Shown here: piece by piece, positions 1-8,979 of the stretch
How the letters are laid out: each line of letters begins with the position of its first letter
Position numbering within the stretch: position 1 is the first letter of the stretch
Assembly (NCBI RefSeq): GCF_001612685.1
Contig: NZ_BDAY01000030.1
Coordinates: 61,371-125,370, forward strand
Origin: Nocardia altamirensis NBRC 108246
GTDB taxonomy: Bacteria; Actinomycetota; Actinomycetes; Mycobacteriales; Mycobacteriaceae
Direction of reading: 5' to 3'
DNA: 64,000 nt
Position numbers and translations under genes: made by a program
The notes under the pieces: model-generated
Seen by the model: the letters and a program-made list of their open reading frames with translations, nothing else
Database searches by the model: none
Told to the model about the DNA's origin: nothing

Positions 1-231
1 GTCTACAAGGTGGACGGCGTCGAACTGCATCTGCCATCGCTGTCGTACCTCAAGCCGGGCCTGATCCGCCGTATTCGTCGCCTCGGCGATGTCGACGCAA
101 TGTACACACTGCTCGAGCTGACTCTGTCCGCGGAGTCGCTCGCGGTGCTGGACGATATGGATCCGGACGCCTACCACGAGCTGCTCGACGCATGGCGCAC
201 CCACTCCGGAGTCAACCTGGGGGAATCCTAA
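1..231 (+). CDS. Phage tail assembly chaperone (5' partial)
   Basis: The reading frame is open from the first base and ends with TAA at 229-231, so the gene starts outside the window; an internal GTG at 10 is available but the frame continues upstream of it. The product is a small acidic, helical protein of the kind that sits just before the tape-measure gene in siphoviruses and acts as the G part of the tail assembly chaperone, holding the tape measure during tail assembly. The overlapping -1 frame that follows (to 608) is the classic gene arrangement for this family. The assignment rests on position and the frameshift layout, not on a sequence motif. Confidence 0.7.
   Translation, partial: VYKVDGVELHLPSLSYLKPGLIRRIRRLGDVDAMYTLLELTLSAESLAVLDDMDPDAYHELLDAWRTHSGVNLGES
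219..225 (+). other. Candidate -1 programmed ribosomal frameshift site
   Basis: The heptamer GGGGGAA is read as CTG GGG GAA in the upstream chaperone frame, one codon before TCC TAA. A one-base backward slip gives GGG GGA and then enters the -1 frame that stays open to 608. The P-site tRNA re-pairs perfectly; the A-site re-pairing GAA to GGA has one mismatch, so the site is plausible rather than ideal. Placement a few codons before the stop, in a tail chaperone, is the standard siphovirus pattern. Confidence 0.65.
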
Positions 232-608
232 GCCTCGATGCTCTTCTCGAAGAGCATTGCGAGGCAATCGAATACGACCTGATTACGCTTGGCTTGCGCT
301 TGCATCAGCTCGGCACCGAGGTGCTCGGCTGGCGTGAGCTGAAGGCGATCATCAGATGGCTGCCCACCGAATCCGCGCTGTTTCGCGCGATGAACCCCGA
401 AAGCCATCGCTGGCAACTCGACCAATTCCTCCTCGCCGATATCACCGATTCACTGCGCTGGCTGGTGTGGGCGAAGACCGACGACGCCAGGAATGGGCGC
501 AACCGTCCTGAACTCGTGCCGCGGCCAGGAGTGAAGTCCGATCGCGAGCGCGTCGGCACGGCCACCGGGATCGGCGAGATGAACGAGTTCCTCAACTGGG
601 ACGAGTAG
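225..608 (+). CDS. Tail assembly chaperone, -1 frameshift extension
   Basis: This frame lies at -1 relative to the preceding chaperone ORF and overlaps its 3' end. It encodes about 128 residues (helical, with WRELKAIIRW near its start and LNWDE at the end). It has no convincing start of its own with a ribosome site, so it is most likely made as a fusion through slippage just before the upstream stop codon. In siphophages the longer fused product (the GT type) binds the tape measure and recruits the tail tube protein. The next gene is the tape-measure-like protein, as expected. Confidence 0.7.
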   Translation: MLSLDALLEEHCEAIEYDLITLGLRLHQLGTEVLGWRELKAIIRWLPTESALFRAMNPESHRWQLDQFLLADITDSLRWLVWAKTDDARNGRNRPELVPRPGVKSDRERVGTATGIGEMNEFLNWDE

Positions 609-670
609 CGATTCGCGGGTGTTGATCTGCGCAAGCGGCCGAGAAAGTAGATGCGAATGTGGAGAAACAA

Positions 671-3163
671 ATGAGCTCCGATGTGCGGACTCCGCCGGAC
701 TCGAGCCGCCCTTCGGCGGCTGATACCAATACTTCTCGGTCCGAGCAGACACGCCCGCCGGTCATGGCGATGCCGGACATTCTTGCCATGGCCAACAGCG
801 GCCAGCCCGCTCCAGGACAACGAGTCACGCTGCCGAGTGGGGCGGTCTGGGAGGGCGGGAAGGTCACCGGGACATCGATCATCACCCTTCCCGGTGACGA
901 TCCGATTCTGGTGGCCGGCGATTCCTCGGCGAACGGAATCACCGGCGATTCCGTCCAGATCGGTTCGCTGGCAAAGGCTTTCCACGAAATCCTCGGCGCG
1001 GTACCCAGGTTCTTCGCCAACTGGATTTCGGCAGGCGCGCTCAACCGCTACGACCCGGACGCGAAGGGGGCCAAGACTCGGACCCGAGTCGTCCGGGTCA
1101 GTTCGAAGGCAACCCTGTCCGGTCTGGCACCTGGTAAGGGCGACAACGACTCCGGCGACGACGTAGTCGACGTTCCCGACTCGGGTATCGACGGCCGGAC
1201 GCCGCAGCGCTTCGCCAGCGGCGGCATGGTGTACGGGCCTGGCGGGTCGCGGGACGACCGGGTGCTCGCTCGGTTGTCTCCTGGCGAGTTCGTGGTCAAC
1301 GCCGCGGCGACGTCGAATGCGTTGCCGCTGTTGGCCGCAATCAACGGCGGTTGGGTGCCGTCGCCGTCCTACCTGGGCGGCATGCTGCCCGGCTTCGCGG
1401 ATGGCGGTCTGGTCGGCGGGGATTCCGCGGCGTCCTGGCGTGACCTGCTTCGCAACCCGATCGCTCCGGCCGGAGCTGACGCGGCCTTCCGGCCGCAGGA
1501 CTTCGGTTTGTTCGGCTTGGTGGCAGATGCCTTGGGCGGCATCGGAAATGCCGCGATCAACGCGGGTGGCGCCGCCGGTGCCGCGCTGGGTTCGCTGATC
1601 GCGCCTGCCTTCGGGCCGGGCGGCATGTTGAGCTCGGCGTTCGGTACTTCAGCTGGTGGCTCGACACAGGAGTCGGCGACTCGCTCGGATCCGGCTGAGG
1701 GCGCCGGACTCGATCCGATGGCCGCCGCGATGCGGGTGCGGACCGAAGGCAATCCGGAGGCGCTCGGCTTCGGCCGCGCGTACAAGGCGCCGATCGGCAC
1801 CATGCCGACCGGCAATCCGGCCCGCCAAGAGGCACTGCGACCCGAGGGCCTCAGTCAGATGGGCTCGTTGTCCGCTGCGCTGGCACAGGGCATCGTCGGT
1901 GCGGCCACCGAAGCGGGCGGTCGGGTCGGTGCCGCCTTGGGCACGGCACTCATACCGGCGCTGGGACCTGCGGGTGCCTTGGCGCCCGAGATCGGTGCTC
2001 AGCTAGGAAGTTTGATCGGCTCGAAGTTCGGCGGCAGCCTGTCGGCGTCGATGACGTTGAGCGGCCAATCCGGCGGATCCGGTCTCGCTCCGAGCGGACC
2101 GACCAGCCTCGGTGACGGAGGAGTCGACACCGAGGGCGGGAATTCGTTCGTGCCGGGACAGCCGGAATCGAACACTGAGACCACCGATACGGGAGCCTCG
2201 TATTCCGGCGGCGGGTCGAGCTTCACCTACGGCGGCGGCTCCTCGACGGCCGGGCAATCCCCGGCAAGCTCGTATCTCGTCCGCAACCGCCCGAACACCA
2301 ACGGACTACCGGCTCAGGCCGGTGGAGCCGCAACTCCCGGCGCGGACTTGGGAGAGTCTGTGCCGCAGGGTGATTCGCCGGTCGATGGTACGCCGTTGGT
2401 CGGCGCGCAATCGCTCGCGCTGAGCGACCGGATCTACGACCCGACGAAGGACAGTTTCAAAGACTTCCTCAACGTCGCGGGCGGCAAGCTCGGCGGTGAC
2501 GCGGCCTCGATGATCGCCCCGCTGCTCGGTGAGAACGGCAACCAGATCATCGAAGCCGGAGCCCAATTCGGCGCCGGGCAAGGCGACGCCCTCGGCGACT
2601 TCTACAAGAGCGTCGATCCTGAGGGCAAGTGGTCGTCGAGCATCGCCTCAGTTGTCAAGCAGTACACCGGCATCGACTGGAACCCGACAGGCAAGCAGGG
2701 TGAGACGCCGCAGCTGACCCCTGGCGATCAGGTCGGACTCGCTGCTCTGCAAGGTGGCATCAGCGGCCTGCAGCAGCACGGCCTGGTCGGCGGCATCACC
2801 GGCGCGATCAAGGGCGCCGCATCGACGGTCGGCAACCTGGCCGGCACCGCCGCTGGAACCTTGCTCGCCCCCGTCCTCGGCCCACTGGCGCCCGTCATCG
2901 GCGGGATGCTCGGTTCGATGATCGCAGGCACCGCCGCGGAGGTCGTCACCAAGCCGATCGAATTCGCGGCCAATGCCGCGAAAGAGGAGATCGGCACCGG
3001 TTTCGGCCTGACCAACCTCGCCAAAGGTCCGGGCGGTCGCACCGCCCGGGGAGACATCTACAACTTCAACGGCATGGACCCCAAGAGCGCCGCTATCGCG
3101 GTGGAACGGGTTCGCCGGCGTCGCACGGTGGCGCAACAACGCGGAGGAGGGCTCGGCCGATGA
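671..3163 (+). CDS. Tail tape-measure-like protein
   Basis: The start chosen is ATG 671, with GGAG about 6 bases upstream; a GTG at 659 is an alternative. The 830-aa product is unusually Gly/Ala/Ser-rich. Around residues 170-240 it carries the tape-measure-type block GGMVYGPGGSRDDRV followed by LSPGEFVVNA. Several hydrophobic Gly/Ala segments follow (AGAALGSLIAPAFG and repeats of that kind to about residue 770), as expected for a protein threaded in the tail tube. Near the C terminus is IYNFNGMDP (Y797), a motif that recurs at the N terminus of the nuclease toxin encoded at 14213. It lacks the long coiled-coil stretch of many tape measures. It overlaps the distal tail gene by 4 bases. Confidence 0.7.
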   Translation: MSSDVRTPPDSSRPSAADTNTSRSEQTRPPVMAMPDILAMANSGQPAPGQRVTLPSGAVWEGGKVTGTSIITLPGDDPILVAGDSSANGITGDSVQIGSLAKAFHEILGAVPRFFANWISAGALNRYDPDAKGAKTRTRVVRVSSKATLSGLAPGKGDNDSGDDVVDVPDSGIDGRTPQRFASGGMVYGPGGSRDDRVLARLSPGEFVVNAAATSNALPLLAAINGGWVPSPSYLGGMLPGFADGGLVGGDSAASWRDLLRNPIAPAGADAAFRPQDFGLFGLVADALGGIGNAAINAGGAAGAALGSLIAPAFGPGGMLSSAFGTSAGGSTQESATRSDPAEGAGLDPMAAAMRVRTEGNPEALGFGRAYKAPIGTMPTGNPARQEALRPEGLSQMGSLSAALAQGIVGAATEAGGRVGAALGTALIPALGPAGALAPEIGAQLGSLIGSKFGGSLSASMTLSGQSGGSGLAPSGPTSLGDGGVDTEGGNSFVPGQPESNTETTDTGASYSGGGSSFTYGGGSSTAGQSPASSYLVRNRPNTNGLPAQAGGAATPGADLGESVPQGDSPVDGTPLVGAQSLALSDRIYDPTKDSFKDFLNVAGGKLGGDAASMIAPLLGENGNQIIEAGAQFGAGQGDALGDFYKSVDPEGKWSSSIASVVKQYTGIDWNPTGKQGETPQLTPGDQVGLAALQGGISGLQQHGLVGGITGAIKGAASTVGNLAGTAAGTLLAPVLGPLAPVIGGMLGSMIAGTAAEVVTKPIEFAANAAKEEIGTGFGLTNLAKGPGGRTARGDIYNFNGMDPKSAAIAVERVRRRRTVAQQRGGGLGR

Positions 3164-4053
3164 CCCACCAGCTATTGGAAAGCCAGTACACGAAGGTCGT
3201 CCTGTGGGACATCAACGGCCGGGTGTGGCATCTGTCCGGCGCGAACGCCGGTCGCGAAGGTGTCCGGCTGTCGAATCAGACCGGTTACATGTTCGCCCCG
3301 GTGCAGTTGCTCATCAACGAGGGCGCCCGCCAGGACGGCGCGACCTTCCAGCGGTCGGTGCGTGCGAAGAAGGAATGGGATTTCATCGCCGTGATCTCCC
3401 CGGCCGCGAAAAGCACTGGCGCCAACCCGATCCGCGACTTCTACGCGGTGCACGACGCTTGGTTCCGTGGCTGGTCCACCGACAAGCCGTCCACCATCGG
3501 GTATTTCACCCGGCACCAGGGCTGGCGGTTCCAGCAAGTGCAGCTCGACAGCGCACCGGAGGCGGTCGGCGAGATCGATCCGGCACGCAATGCGGTTGCG
3601 CTGTACAAGATGTCGGCGACGGCGATGGACCCGTTGGAGCGGCACTTCGACGAAACCGCAGTATGGACAAACAGTTTGGCGTTGGGGCAGGGCATGGTGC
3701 GGGCACGCAACGCGGCCGATCAGCCTGCCTGGCCGCGATACACGATGAATGGTCCAGGGCGTTGGGCAATTCTGGATCCGACCGGCGGTGCACAACCTCG
3801 GATGGTGCAGACACCGAGGATCACGGCGGGCCAGACCTTGCGGATCGATACGCATCCGCGGCACCGCACCGCGCGCTTGTACTCGGGTAACTCGAAGGTC
3901 ATCGAGAACGTCTGGGGTCAGTTGGCCGGTCGCCGCTGGATGGCCGCGCTGCCGCCATGGAGCACCACCGACATCATCGTTGAGGTCGACGGCGGCACTG
4001 TGCAGTCCAGCCTGGTCGTTTCGGTGACACCGCGATCGTCGAGGCCGTTCTGA
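3160..4053 (+). CDS. Distal tail / minor tail protein
   Basis: This 297-aa protein starts at an ATG that overlaps the end of the tape-measure gene (ATGA) and itself overlaps the next gene. The N-terminal half contains WDINGRVWHLSG and a stretch FQRSVRAKKEWDFIAVI, resembling the domain architecture of siphovirus distal tail (Dit-like) proteins that link tail tube and baseplate. The C-terminal half contains RWAILDPTG and a beta-rich ending, typical of actinophage minor tail proteins encoded immediately after the tape measure. Function is assigned by gene order and general resemblance. No catalytic motif is visible. Confidence 0.65.
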   Translation: MTHQLLESQYTKVVLWDINGRVWHLSGANAGREGVRLSNQTGYMFAPVQLLINEGARQDGATFQRSVRAKKEWDFIAVISPAAKSTGANPIRDFYAVHDAWFRGWSTDKPSTIGYFTRHQGWRFQQVQLDSAPEAVGEIDPARNAVALYKMSATAMDPLERHFDETAVWTNSLALGQGMVRARNAADQPAWPRYTMNGPGRWAILDPTGGAQPRMVQTPRITAGQTLRIDTHPRHRTARLYSGNSKVIENVWGQLAGRRWMAALPPWSTTDIIVEVDGGTVQSSLVVSVTPRSSRPF

Positions 4054-5672
4054 TGACGACGCCGGCATGGGACCCGCAGACAGAAGCTCTGCGAATGGAC
4101 AAGGCGTACAAGGACGAACAGGAGCAGCTACGCGATCCCGATGTCCTGGTGCGCTATTGGGACAAGTGGATGCAGGAGGTCGGCGAGGAGCACAGTTACC
4201 TCTCGCTGGAATTCACCTACCCGCGCAACTCGCCGGGCGGGCTCAAGATGATCTGCCCGCGTGACATGGTCCATTTCGACCACCTCTTCAACAACGCGGA
4301 CCACGAAGACGCCACCATCCCGATCACCGTGAACACCAAGGGGTTCCGCTGGGACGGCTACATCACCAAGGCCTCGATCGTCCGGGACGAGCACGGCGTC
4401 GAAACCGTCGATATCGAAGCAATCCACTGCTGGAACCACATCTCGACGATCTGCTGCTGGGCAAGTCCTTTCGCGCCGATCCTCGCGCAGTTCCCGCGGC
4501 ACATGATCCAGTTCGGGCCGGTGCGCACCATCATCACCAACTACCTGACGGCGAACCTGATGCGCCTGCAGGCGCCAGGGTGGGTGCCGCCCGACAACGC
4601 CGGGGATCCCCGCTGGGGCGATACCGGCAACCTGCTCTTCCCGATTGCCGTCGTCCCGGTGGATCCGTTGCACGACACCAGCAAATGGAGTGCGGCATCG
4701 GCGCGCTTCGACATGGCCGACAAGCTGTTCGCGCCCATGCTCGAAGACTCCGGCGTCATGCTGACCGCCAGATTCTTCCTGCCCGATGAGGACGAACAGC
4801 CTGCGCCGGAGTGGTTCCACCTGGACCGGCCGACCGTCGTCCTCGAGACGGTGGACAAGTCCGGTGTCACCGGCGCCACCGGCACGCTGCTCGACGGAAT
4901 CCGTTCCTGGATCGAAGAATTCTCGGGCGACGGCACCACGCCGCACCGGTATCCGAATCTCGACTCGACCACCGAATACGAAGCGGTGTACGGGGAACGG
5001 CTCAGCCAGGGCACCTTCCGGAACTTTCCGTGGGTGTGGTACTTCGAAGGCGAATACTCCGGTATCGGGAAGTCCGAGATCGCGCTGCACAAGCCAACCG
5101 CCACCGACATCATCATCGGCGGCCGATCACCCGGTTGGGTCAACGCGGGCATCGAACTCGTGATCAAGGGTTTGCTGTCGCTCATCGGTCTCGGCTGGCT
5201 GTACCGCGGCCAGCTCAACGACGTATTCCTCGCGTGGAACGTCTACCGCAACATGGAACGAGTGGATCGCGCAGGCCCGTATGCCTTCCGCGAGCTGTAT
5301 ATCTCGGGCAGCGACAAGGCATTCAACCTCGACGGCTTGGTCGCGGCCCGCCAGGGCATGCACCTGACCCGCGGCTACACCAGCAAGCGGGTGACCGTCG
5401 AGGACAACGCCCCCTACATCCTCGGCAAGGACTACGGGCTCGGCGATCAGATCGGCTTCGCATTGGACGGCCAGATCTTCACCGACTACGTGACCGAGCT
5501 GACCTTCACCGACGATCGCGAGACCGCCGCGAAATGGCACATCGTGGTCGGCGACGGATCCGATGAAGAGGACTCGATCGTCAAGGCATGGCAGCGGCTC
5601 GGCCGCGTCGCCGCCGCGATCAAGGATCTGGCTACCGACGTCGGCGCCGATCTCGACCTGCTCATCTTCTGA
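4053..5672 (+). CDS. Siphovirus Gp37-like baseplate/minor tail protein
   Basis: This 539-aa protein matches in layout the Sipho_Gp37 (ReqiPepy6 Gp37-like) family, the second minor tail protein after the tape measure in Rhodococcus, Nocardia and Mycobacterium phages. The N terminus (YWDKWMQEVGEEHSYLSLEF) and the run ITVNTKGFRWDGYITKA are characteristic of this family, which is thought to form the baseplate hub. The rest is mixed alpha/beta with a central hydrophobic segment (ELVIKGLLSLIGLGWLYRG). It is translationally coupled to the upstream gene through a 1-base TGATG overlap. A 22-bp gap with a good ribosome site separates it from the first collagen-like gene. Confidence 0.75.
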   Translation: MTTPAWDPQTEALRMDKAYKDEQEQLRDPDVLVRYWDKWMQEVGEEHSYLSLEFTYPRNSPGGLKMICPRDMVHFDHLFNNADHEDATIPITVNTKGFRWDGYITKASIVRDEHGVETVDIEAIHCWNHISTICCWASPFAPILAQFPRHMIQFGPVRTIITNYLTANLMRLQAPGWVPPDNAGDPRWGDTGNLLFPIAVVPVDPLHDTSKWSAASARFDMADKLFAPMLEDSGVMLTARFFLPDEDEQPAPEWFHLDRPTVVLETVDKSGVTGATGTLLDGIRSWIEEFSGDGTTPHRYPNLDSTTEYEAVYGERLSQGTFRNFPWVWYFEGEYSGIGKSEIALHKPTATDIIIGGRSPGWVNAGIELVIKGLLSLIGLGWLYRGQLNDVFLAWNVYRNMERVDRAGPYAFRELYISGSDKAFNLDGLVAARQGMHLTRGYTSKRVTVEDNAPYILGKDYGLGDQIGFALDGQIFTDYVTELTFTDDRETAAKWHIVVGDGSDEEDSIVKAWQRLGRVAAAIKDLATDVGADLDLLIF

Positions 5673-5694
5673 GCCTTTTCGAAGAGGAGAAACC

Positions 5695-6735
5695 ATGGCG
5701 GACATAACCTTTCCCGCCCACATCACCGTCAGGCGGGCACCCGATGTCGACGGATTGCCGGTACTGACCGCGCAGACGACTGTCTCTGCGGAAGTCGCGG
5801 GGTTGGAGCTCCCGCCGGGCCCGCTCGGTGAGACCGGCCAGCGGGGTCGGCCCCGCACCACGTTCCGGAAGCGGGGCGAGATCGCCAACGCGGCGGCGCG
5901 GCCGACCGGGCTCGGTCCGGAGGATCGCGGTAGCTGGTGGCATCGGCTCGACGACAACGGCATGGACGTGTGGACCGGCACCGAGTGGCGGCATTCACCG
6001 GATGCGGTCGGACCTCGTGGGCCGGTCGCCACCCCGACCACCATCACCGTCACCGAGACAAAGCACCGCGAGGACCTGATCGTGCCTGCGGTCGAGTTTG
6101 CCGGAACGGGCGCCGAGCAGAAGGTGAAGGTGACCGTGCCTGCCGGCCTGCGCGGTCCGAAGGGGCCTCCTGGCGCCTCCGGGCAGATCACCGAGTCCGG
6201 GGACTACGACAAGGCGCGCACCCCCGGTACCGGTGGTGTGTTCGCCTACGACCGGTCCAGCCGGAAGTTTCGCCCGGTGGCCCCGCCCCTCGGCCTCGGC
6301 CCCTGGTCGTGGTTTCAGGAGGACTTCATCGCCGAACGGAACGAGAACGTCGGCCGAATCGACGCCGCCACCTTCACCATTCCGCCGCTGCCCTTCCGCT
6401 GGCGCCCCGTCGTGTACGGGCACATGTTCACTCGCGCGGATGGCGGCGCCGACACGGCTGCGGAAGGGACTGTGCGCCTGCATCATTCGCAGGGCGAGAT
6501 CGTGTCCACTTCTATCGCCGCATCAGGCGGCTGGCTGTACATGCCACTGACCCCGTGCTACCGCGACGGCGCCACCTCGAAAGTACTGTCGCCGACCTCC
6601 GATTTCGCCACCGTCGCCGCGGGGCAACCCGCGAATCTGGTGGTCGGAGTCGAAAAGGTCGGCTCCGCCGGCGTCAAGATCGGGTTCCATCCCGGTGGCG
6701 CGTCCATCGTCGTCTTCGCAGAACCAATCGAGTGA
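5695..6735 (+). CDS. Collagen-like minor tail protein (paralog 1)
   Basis: The start is ATG 5695, preceded by AGAGGAGA; the frame is open further upstream but that part overlaps the previous gene. The 346-aa product has a short beta N-terminal domain, a Gly-X-Y patch (PPGPLGETGQRG), a module with WTGTEWRH, a second collagen-like patch (GLRGPKGPPGASGQI), and a C-terminal jelly-roll-like domain starting at GPWSWFQEDF. This is the plan of actinophage tail-tip proteins in which collagen-like stalks carry receptor-binding heads. It is the first of three tandem paralogs sharing the GPW and WRP..G landmarks. Confidence 0.7.
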   Translation: MADITFPAHITVRRAPDVDGLPVLTAQTTVSAEVAGLELPPGPLGETGQRGRPRTTFRKRGEIANAAARPTGLGPEDRGSWWHRLDDNGMDVWTGTEWRHSPDAVGPRGPVATPTTITVTETKHREDLIVPAVEFAGTGAEQKVKVTVPAGLRGPKGPPGASGQITESGDYDKARTPGTGGVFAYDRSSRKFRPVAPPLGLGPWSWFQEDFIAERNENVGRIDAATFTIPPLPFRWRPVVYGHMFTRADGGADTAAEGTVRLHHSQGEIVSTSIAASGGWLYMPLTPCYRDGATSKVLSPTSDFATVAAGQPANLVVGVEKVGSAGVKIGFHPGGASIVVFAEPIE

Positions 6736-6741
6736 GGTGAA

Positions 6742-7827
6742 ATGTCTACTGTAAGAGAATATTTCGCATCCACGCAGATCCGGGGCATCGATGAGGGCGT
6801 CGGTACACCCGGTGTCGTGCAGTCCATGCACGGTACCCCGCGCGATGGTTCCCTGGAATTGATGACCGGCACGCCCGGAAAGCAGGGCTCGCAAGGCGAG
6901 CCCGCCCGGCCGTTCCGCTGGGAAGGTGACGTCACCGACCAAGCTGCGCTGTCGGCGATCAGCCCGAAGCTGGGGATGGCGCATGCGGGCAAAGCATGGC
7001 GGATCGTGTCCACCGGCGCATTGGTGTACTGGAACGGCACCGGATTCGACGAGTTCGCTGACGCATTCGGCGCCGCAGGCCCCGACGGGCAACCGTGCAC
7101 GGTCACCATCGGTACGGTCGACACCGGGCCTGTCGGGTCCGACCTTGTGGTCACGGTGACCGGCACCGCGCCTGATCTGACGCTGAATCTCACGATTCCG
7201 CGAGGCATGAAAGGAAAGAAGGGTGCAGTCGGCGGCCCAGGGCCGATCCGCAACGCGTCGGACTATGCGGACGGTCCGCACGTAGATCGAGCCGTGCCGA
7301 CCTGGGACCCGACGGCTGGGAAGTGGAAGCCTCGGCCGTATCCCGGCCTACGCGGACCGTGGACCATCCTCGAGGGCCGTTCCTGGGATGATGGTCCTGG
7401 CTTCGTCGCATCGCAAATCGGGATCACGGCTCCTACGAAAAACATTGCGCAGCTGAACATCCCGGCACAGGACGTCGACTGGCGTCCGATGATCACCGGT
7501 GGCGTCGTCGTCCGCGCCAACGAGAATTGGGATCAGCTCAACACCCGTATCGATGCCGAAGTACGCATCGGCTCGGTGACCGGCCAGATCGTCGCGCTCG
7601 GTTGCGGTTTCGTGACCGGCGCCAGCACCCGCGCCCGATTCCAGCCCTTCTACGGTGTGCGCGGAATGACCCCGGACAGCACTGTCGGTGTCGTCCCCGC
7701 GGGACAGCCGGTGACGCTGCATGTGCTGTTGCGGCGAAACAGCATCGACAACTCCAACCCCAACTACGACTACCAGATGGCCGACGCACAGATCGTGTGC
7801 ATGGCCCGACCTGTGGGGGCACCGTGA
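6742..7827 (+). CDS. Collagen-like minor tail protein (paralog 2)
   Basis: This 361-aa protein begins 6 bases after paralog 1 with GAGGTGAA upstream. It has the same plan: an N-terminal segment, a Gly-X-Y patch (GTPGKQGSQGEPARP), a small module containing AWRIVSTGALVYWNGTGF, a second collagen-like patch (PRGMKGKKGAVGGPGP), and a C-terminal beta domain beginning GPWTILEGRS and containing DWRPMITGGVVV. The AWR...YWNGTGF module resembles the short beta domain seen in many phage tail fibres. It probably assembles with its two neighbours into the tail tip. It shares a GTGA overlap with paralog 3. Confidence 0.7.
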   Translation: MSTVREYFASTQIRGIDEGVGTPGVVQSMHGTPRDGSLELMTGTPGKQGSQGEPARPFRWEGDVTDQAALSAISPKLGMAHAGKAWRIVSTGALVYWNGTGFDEFADAFGAAGPDGQPCTVTIGTVDTGPVGSDLVVTVTGTAPDLTLNLTIPRGMKGKKGAVGGPGPIRNASDYADGPHVDRAVPTWDPTAGKWKPRPYPGLRGPWTILEGRSWDDGPGFVASQIGITAPTKNIAQLNIPAQDVDWRPMITGGVVVRANENWDQLNTRIDAEVRIGSVTGQIVALGCGFVTGASTRARFQPFYGVRGMTPDSTVGVVPAGQPVTLHVLLRRNSIDNSNPNYDYQMADAQIVCMARPVGAP

Positions 7828-8879
7828 CCAGCGACAACGCTGTGAGCAGCGAATCGACCGTCGTCTACGAGGACGACATCATGATCACCATGCGCGGGGT
7901 CGCCGACTCGATCGGGCTGCCCTACACGGTGAATCCCTTCGACCTGGTCGATCGGGAAGCTCTCATCGAGCTTCGCGAAGGCAGCCAGGGTGCGGCCGGG
8001 CCGGAAGGCGACGCGGCGTGGCCGTGGTCGTGGCAGGGCGACATCGCCGATGTGGCCGCCCTGAGCCGCCTGCAGCTCAGCACGGCGGACGCGCGCAAAG
8101 CGTGGCGCGTCGTCGCGGACAACTGCATCTACTACTGGACCGGGATGGGATTCATCCTCTTCGACAAGGCCTTTCGCATGGTCGGTCGTCGGGGTGCGCC
8201 GAATCTGCTGACCGGAACCGCTGTCGTAGGAGCCACCGGTTCGGCCGCGGCGGCCCGGGTTACCGGGAGCGCGCCTGCCCAGCAGTTGGAGATCACCTTC
8301 CCGCGTGGTGCGACCGGCGACGTCGGCGATCCTGGTGTGGCGGGTCGGATCCAGGATGCGTCCGATGTGCTGATCAACGAAGAACGCCCGCTCGGTCAGG
8401 ACCATGTACTCGCGTGGGACGCTGCCGCGCAAAAATTCCGTCCTATCCCCACCCCGAGGCCGATCGGGCCATGGGTGATCGGTGAGAAGCAGTTCATCGC
8501 CGCGCAGAACATCACGGACGAAACGAGAGCCTTTGCCACCATTACGATTCCGGCGCAGCCCAACGCATGGCGCCCGATCGTGGAGGGTGGCGTGATGGTG
8601 CAGACGGAACAGCCGACGCGCTGCAATATCGAGGTCCGTATCGGCAGCCCCAAAGGCGACCTTGTCGCGCTCGGCTGGAGTCATTGGGTCGCGCGTTTTC
8701 CGTACGTGCTGGTCTCGCCCGGCTTTCAGTATCCGATGAAACCCGGAGCGACCTTCGGCGTGGTACCCGCGAACCAGACGGTCACCCTGTACGTCGTCGC
8801 ACATCGGGTAGCGGGCAGCGGGGGCTACAACATTCAGTCCAGTTATTCGCATCTTCATGTTCGCGCGCTACCTGTGTAG
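7824..8879 (+). CDS. Collagen-like minor tail protein (paralog 3)
   Basis: The start is GTG 7824, whose last two bases are the TG of the upstream stop (GTGA overlap), giving translational coupling; the longer open frame upstream overlaps paralog 2 and is not used. The 351-aa product repeats the plan of the two preceding proteins: AWRVVADNCIYYWTGMGF module, a Gly-rich patch PRGATGDVGDPGVAGRI, and a C-terminal domain starting GPWVIGEKQF with AWRPIVEGGVMV. It is closest to paralog 2. The Gly-X-Y tract is shorter and more degenerate than in paralog 1. Confidence 0.7.
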   Translation: MTSDNAVSSESTVVYEDDIMITMRGVADSIGLPYTVNPFDLVDREALIELREGSQGAAGPEGDAAWPWSWQGDIADVAALSRLQLSTADARKAWRVVADNCIYYWTGMGFILFDKAFRMVGRRGAPNLLTGTAVVGATGSAAAARVTGSAPAQQLEITFPRGATGDVGDPGVAGRIQDASDVLINEERPLGQDHVLAWDAAAQKFRPIPTPRPIGPWVIGEKQFIAAQNITDETRAFATITIPAQPNAWRPIVEGGVMVQTEQPTRCNIEVRIGSPKGDLVALGWSHWVARFPYVLVSPGFQYPMKPGATFGVVPANQTVTLYVVAHRVAGSGGYNIQSSYSHLHVRALPV

Positions 8880-8979
8880 TCGCCGACCGCACCTCTTGTA
8901 CGGCTGAACCACGGCCGCTCTCATTTCCGCAAAACGGTATGCCGTCTCCGGCTGCCTGCTGTCCGAAAGGCATTGATCC

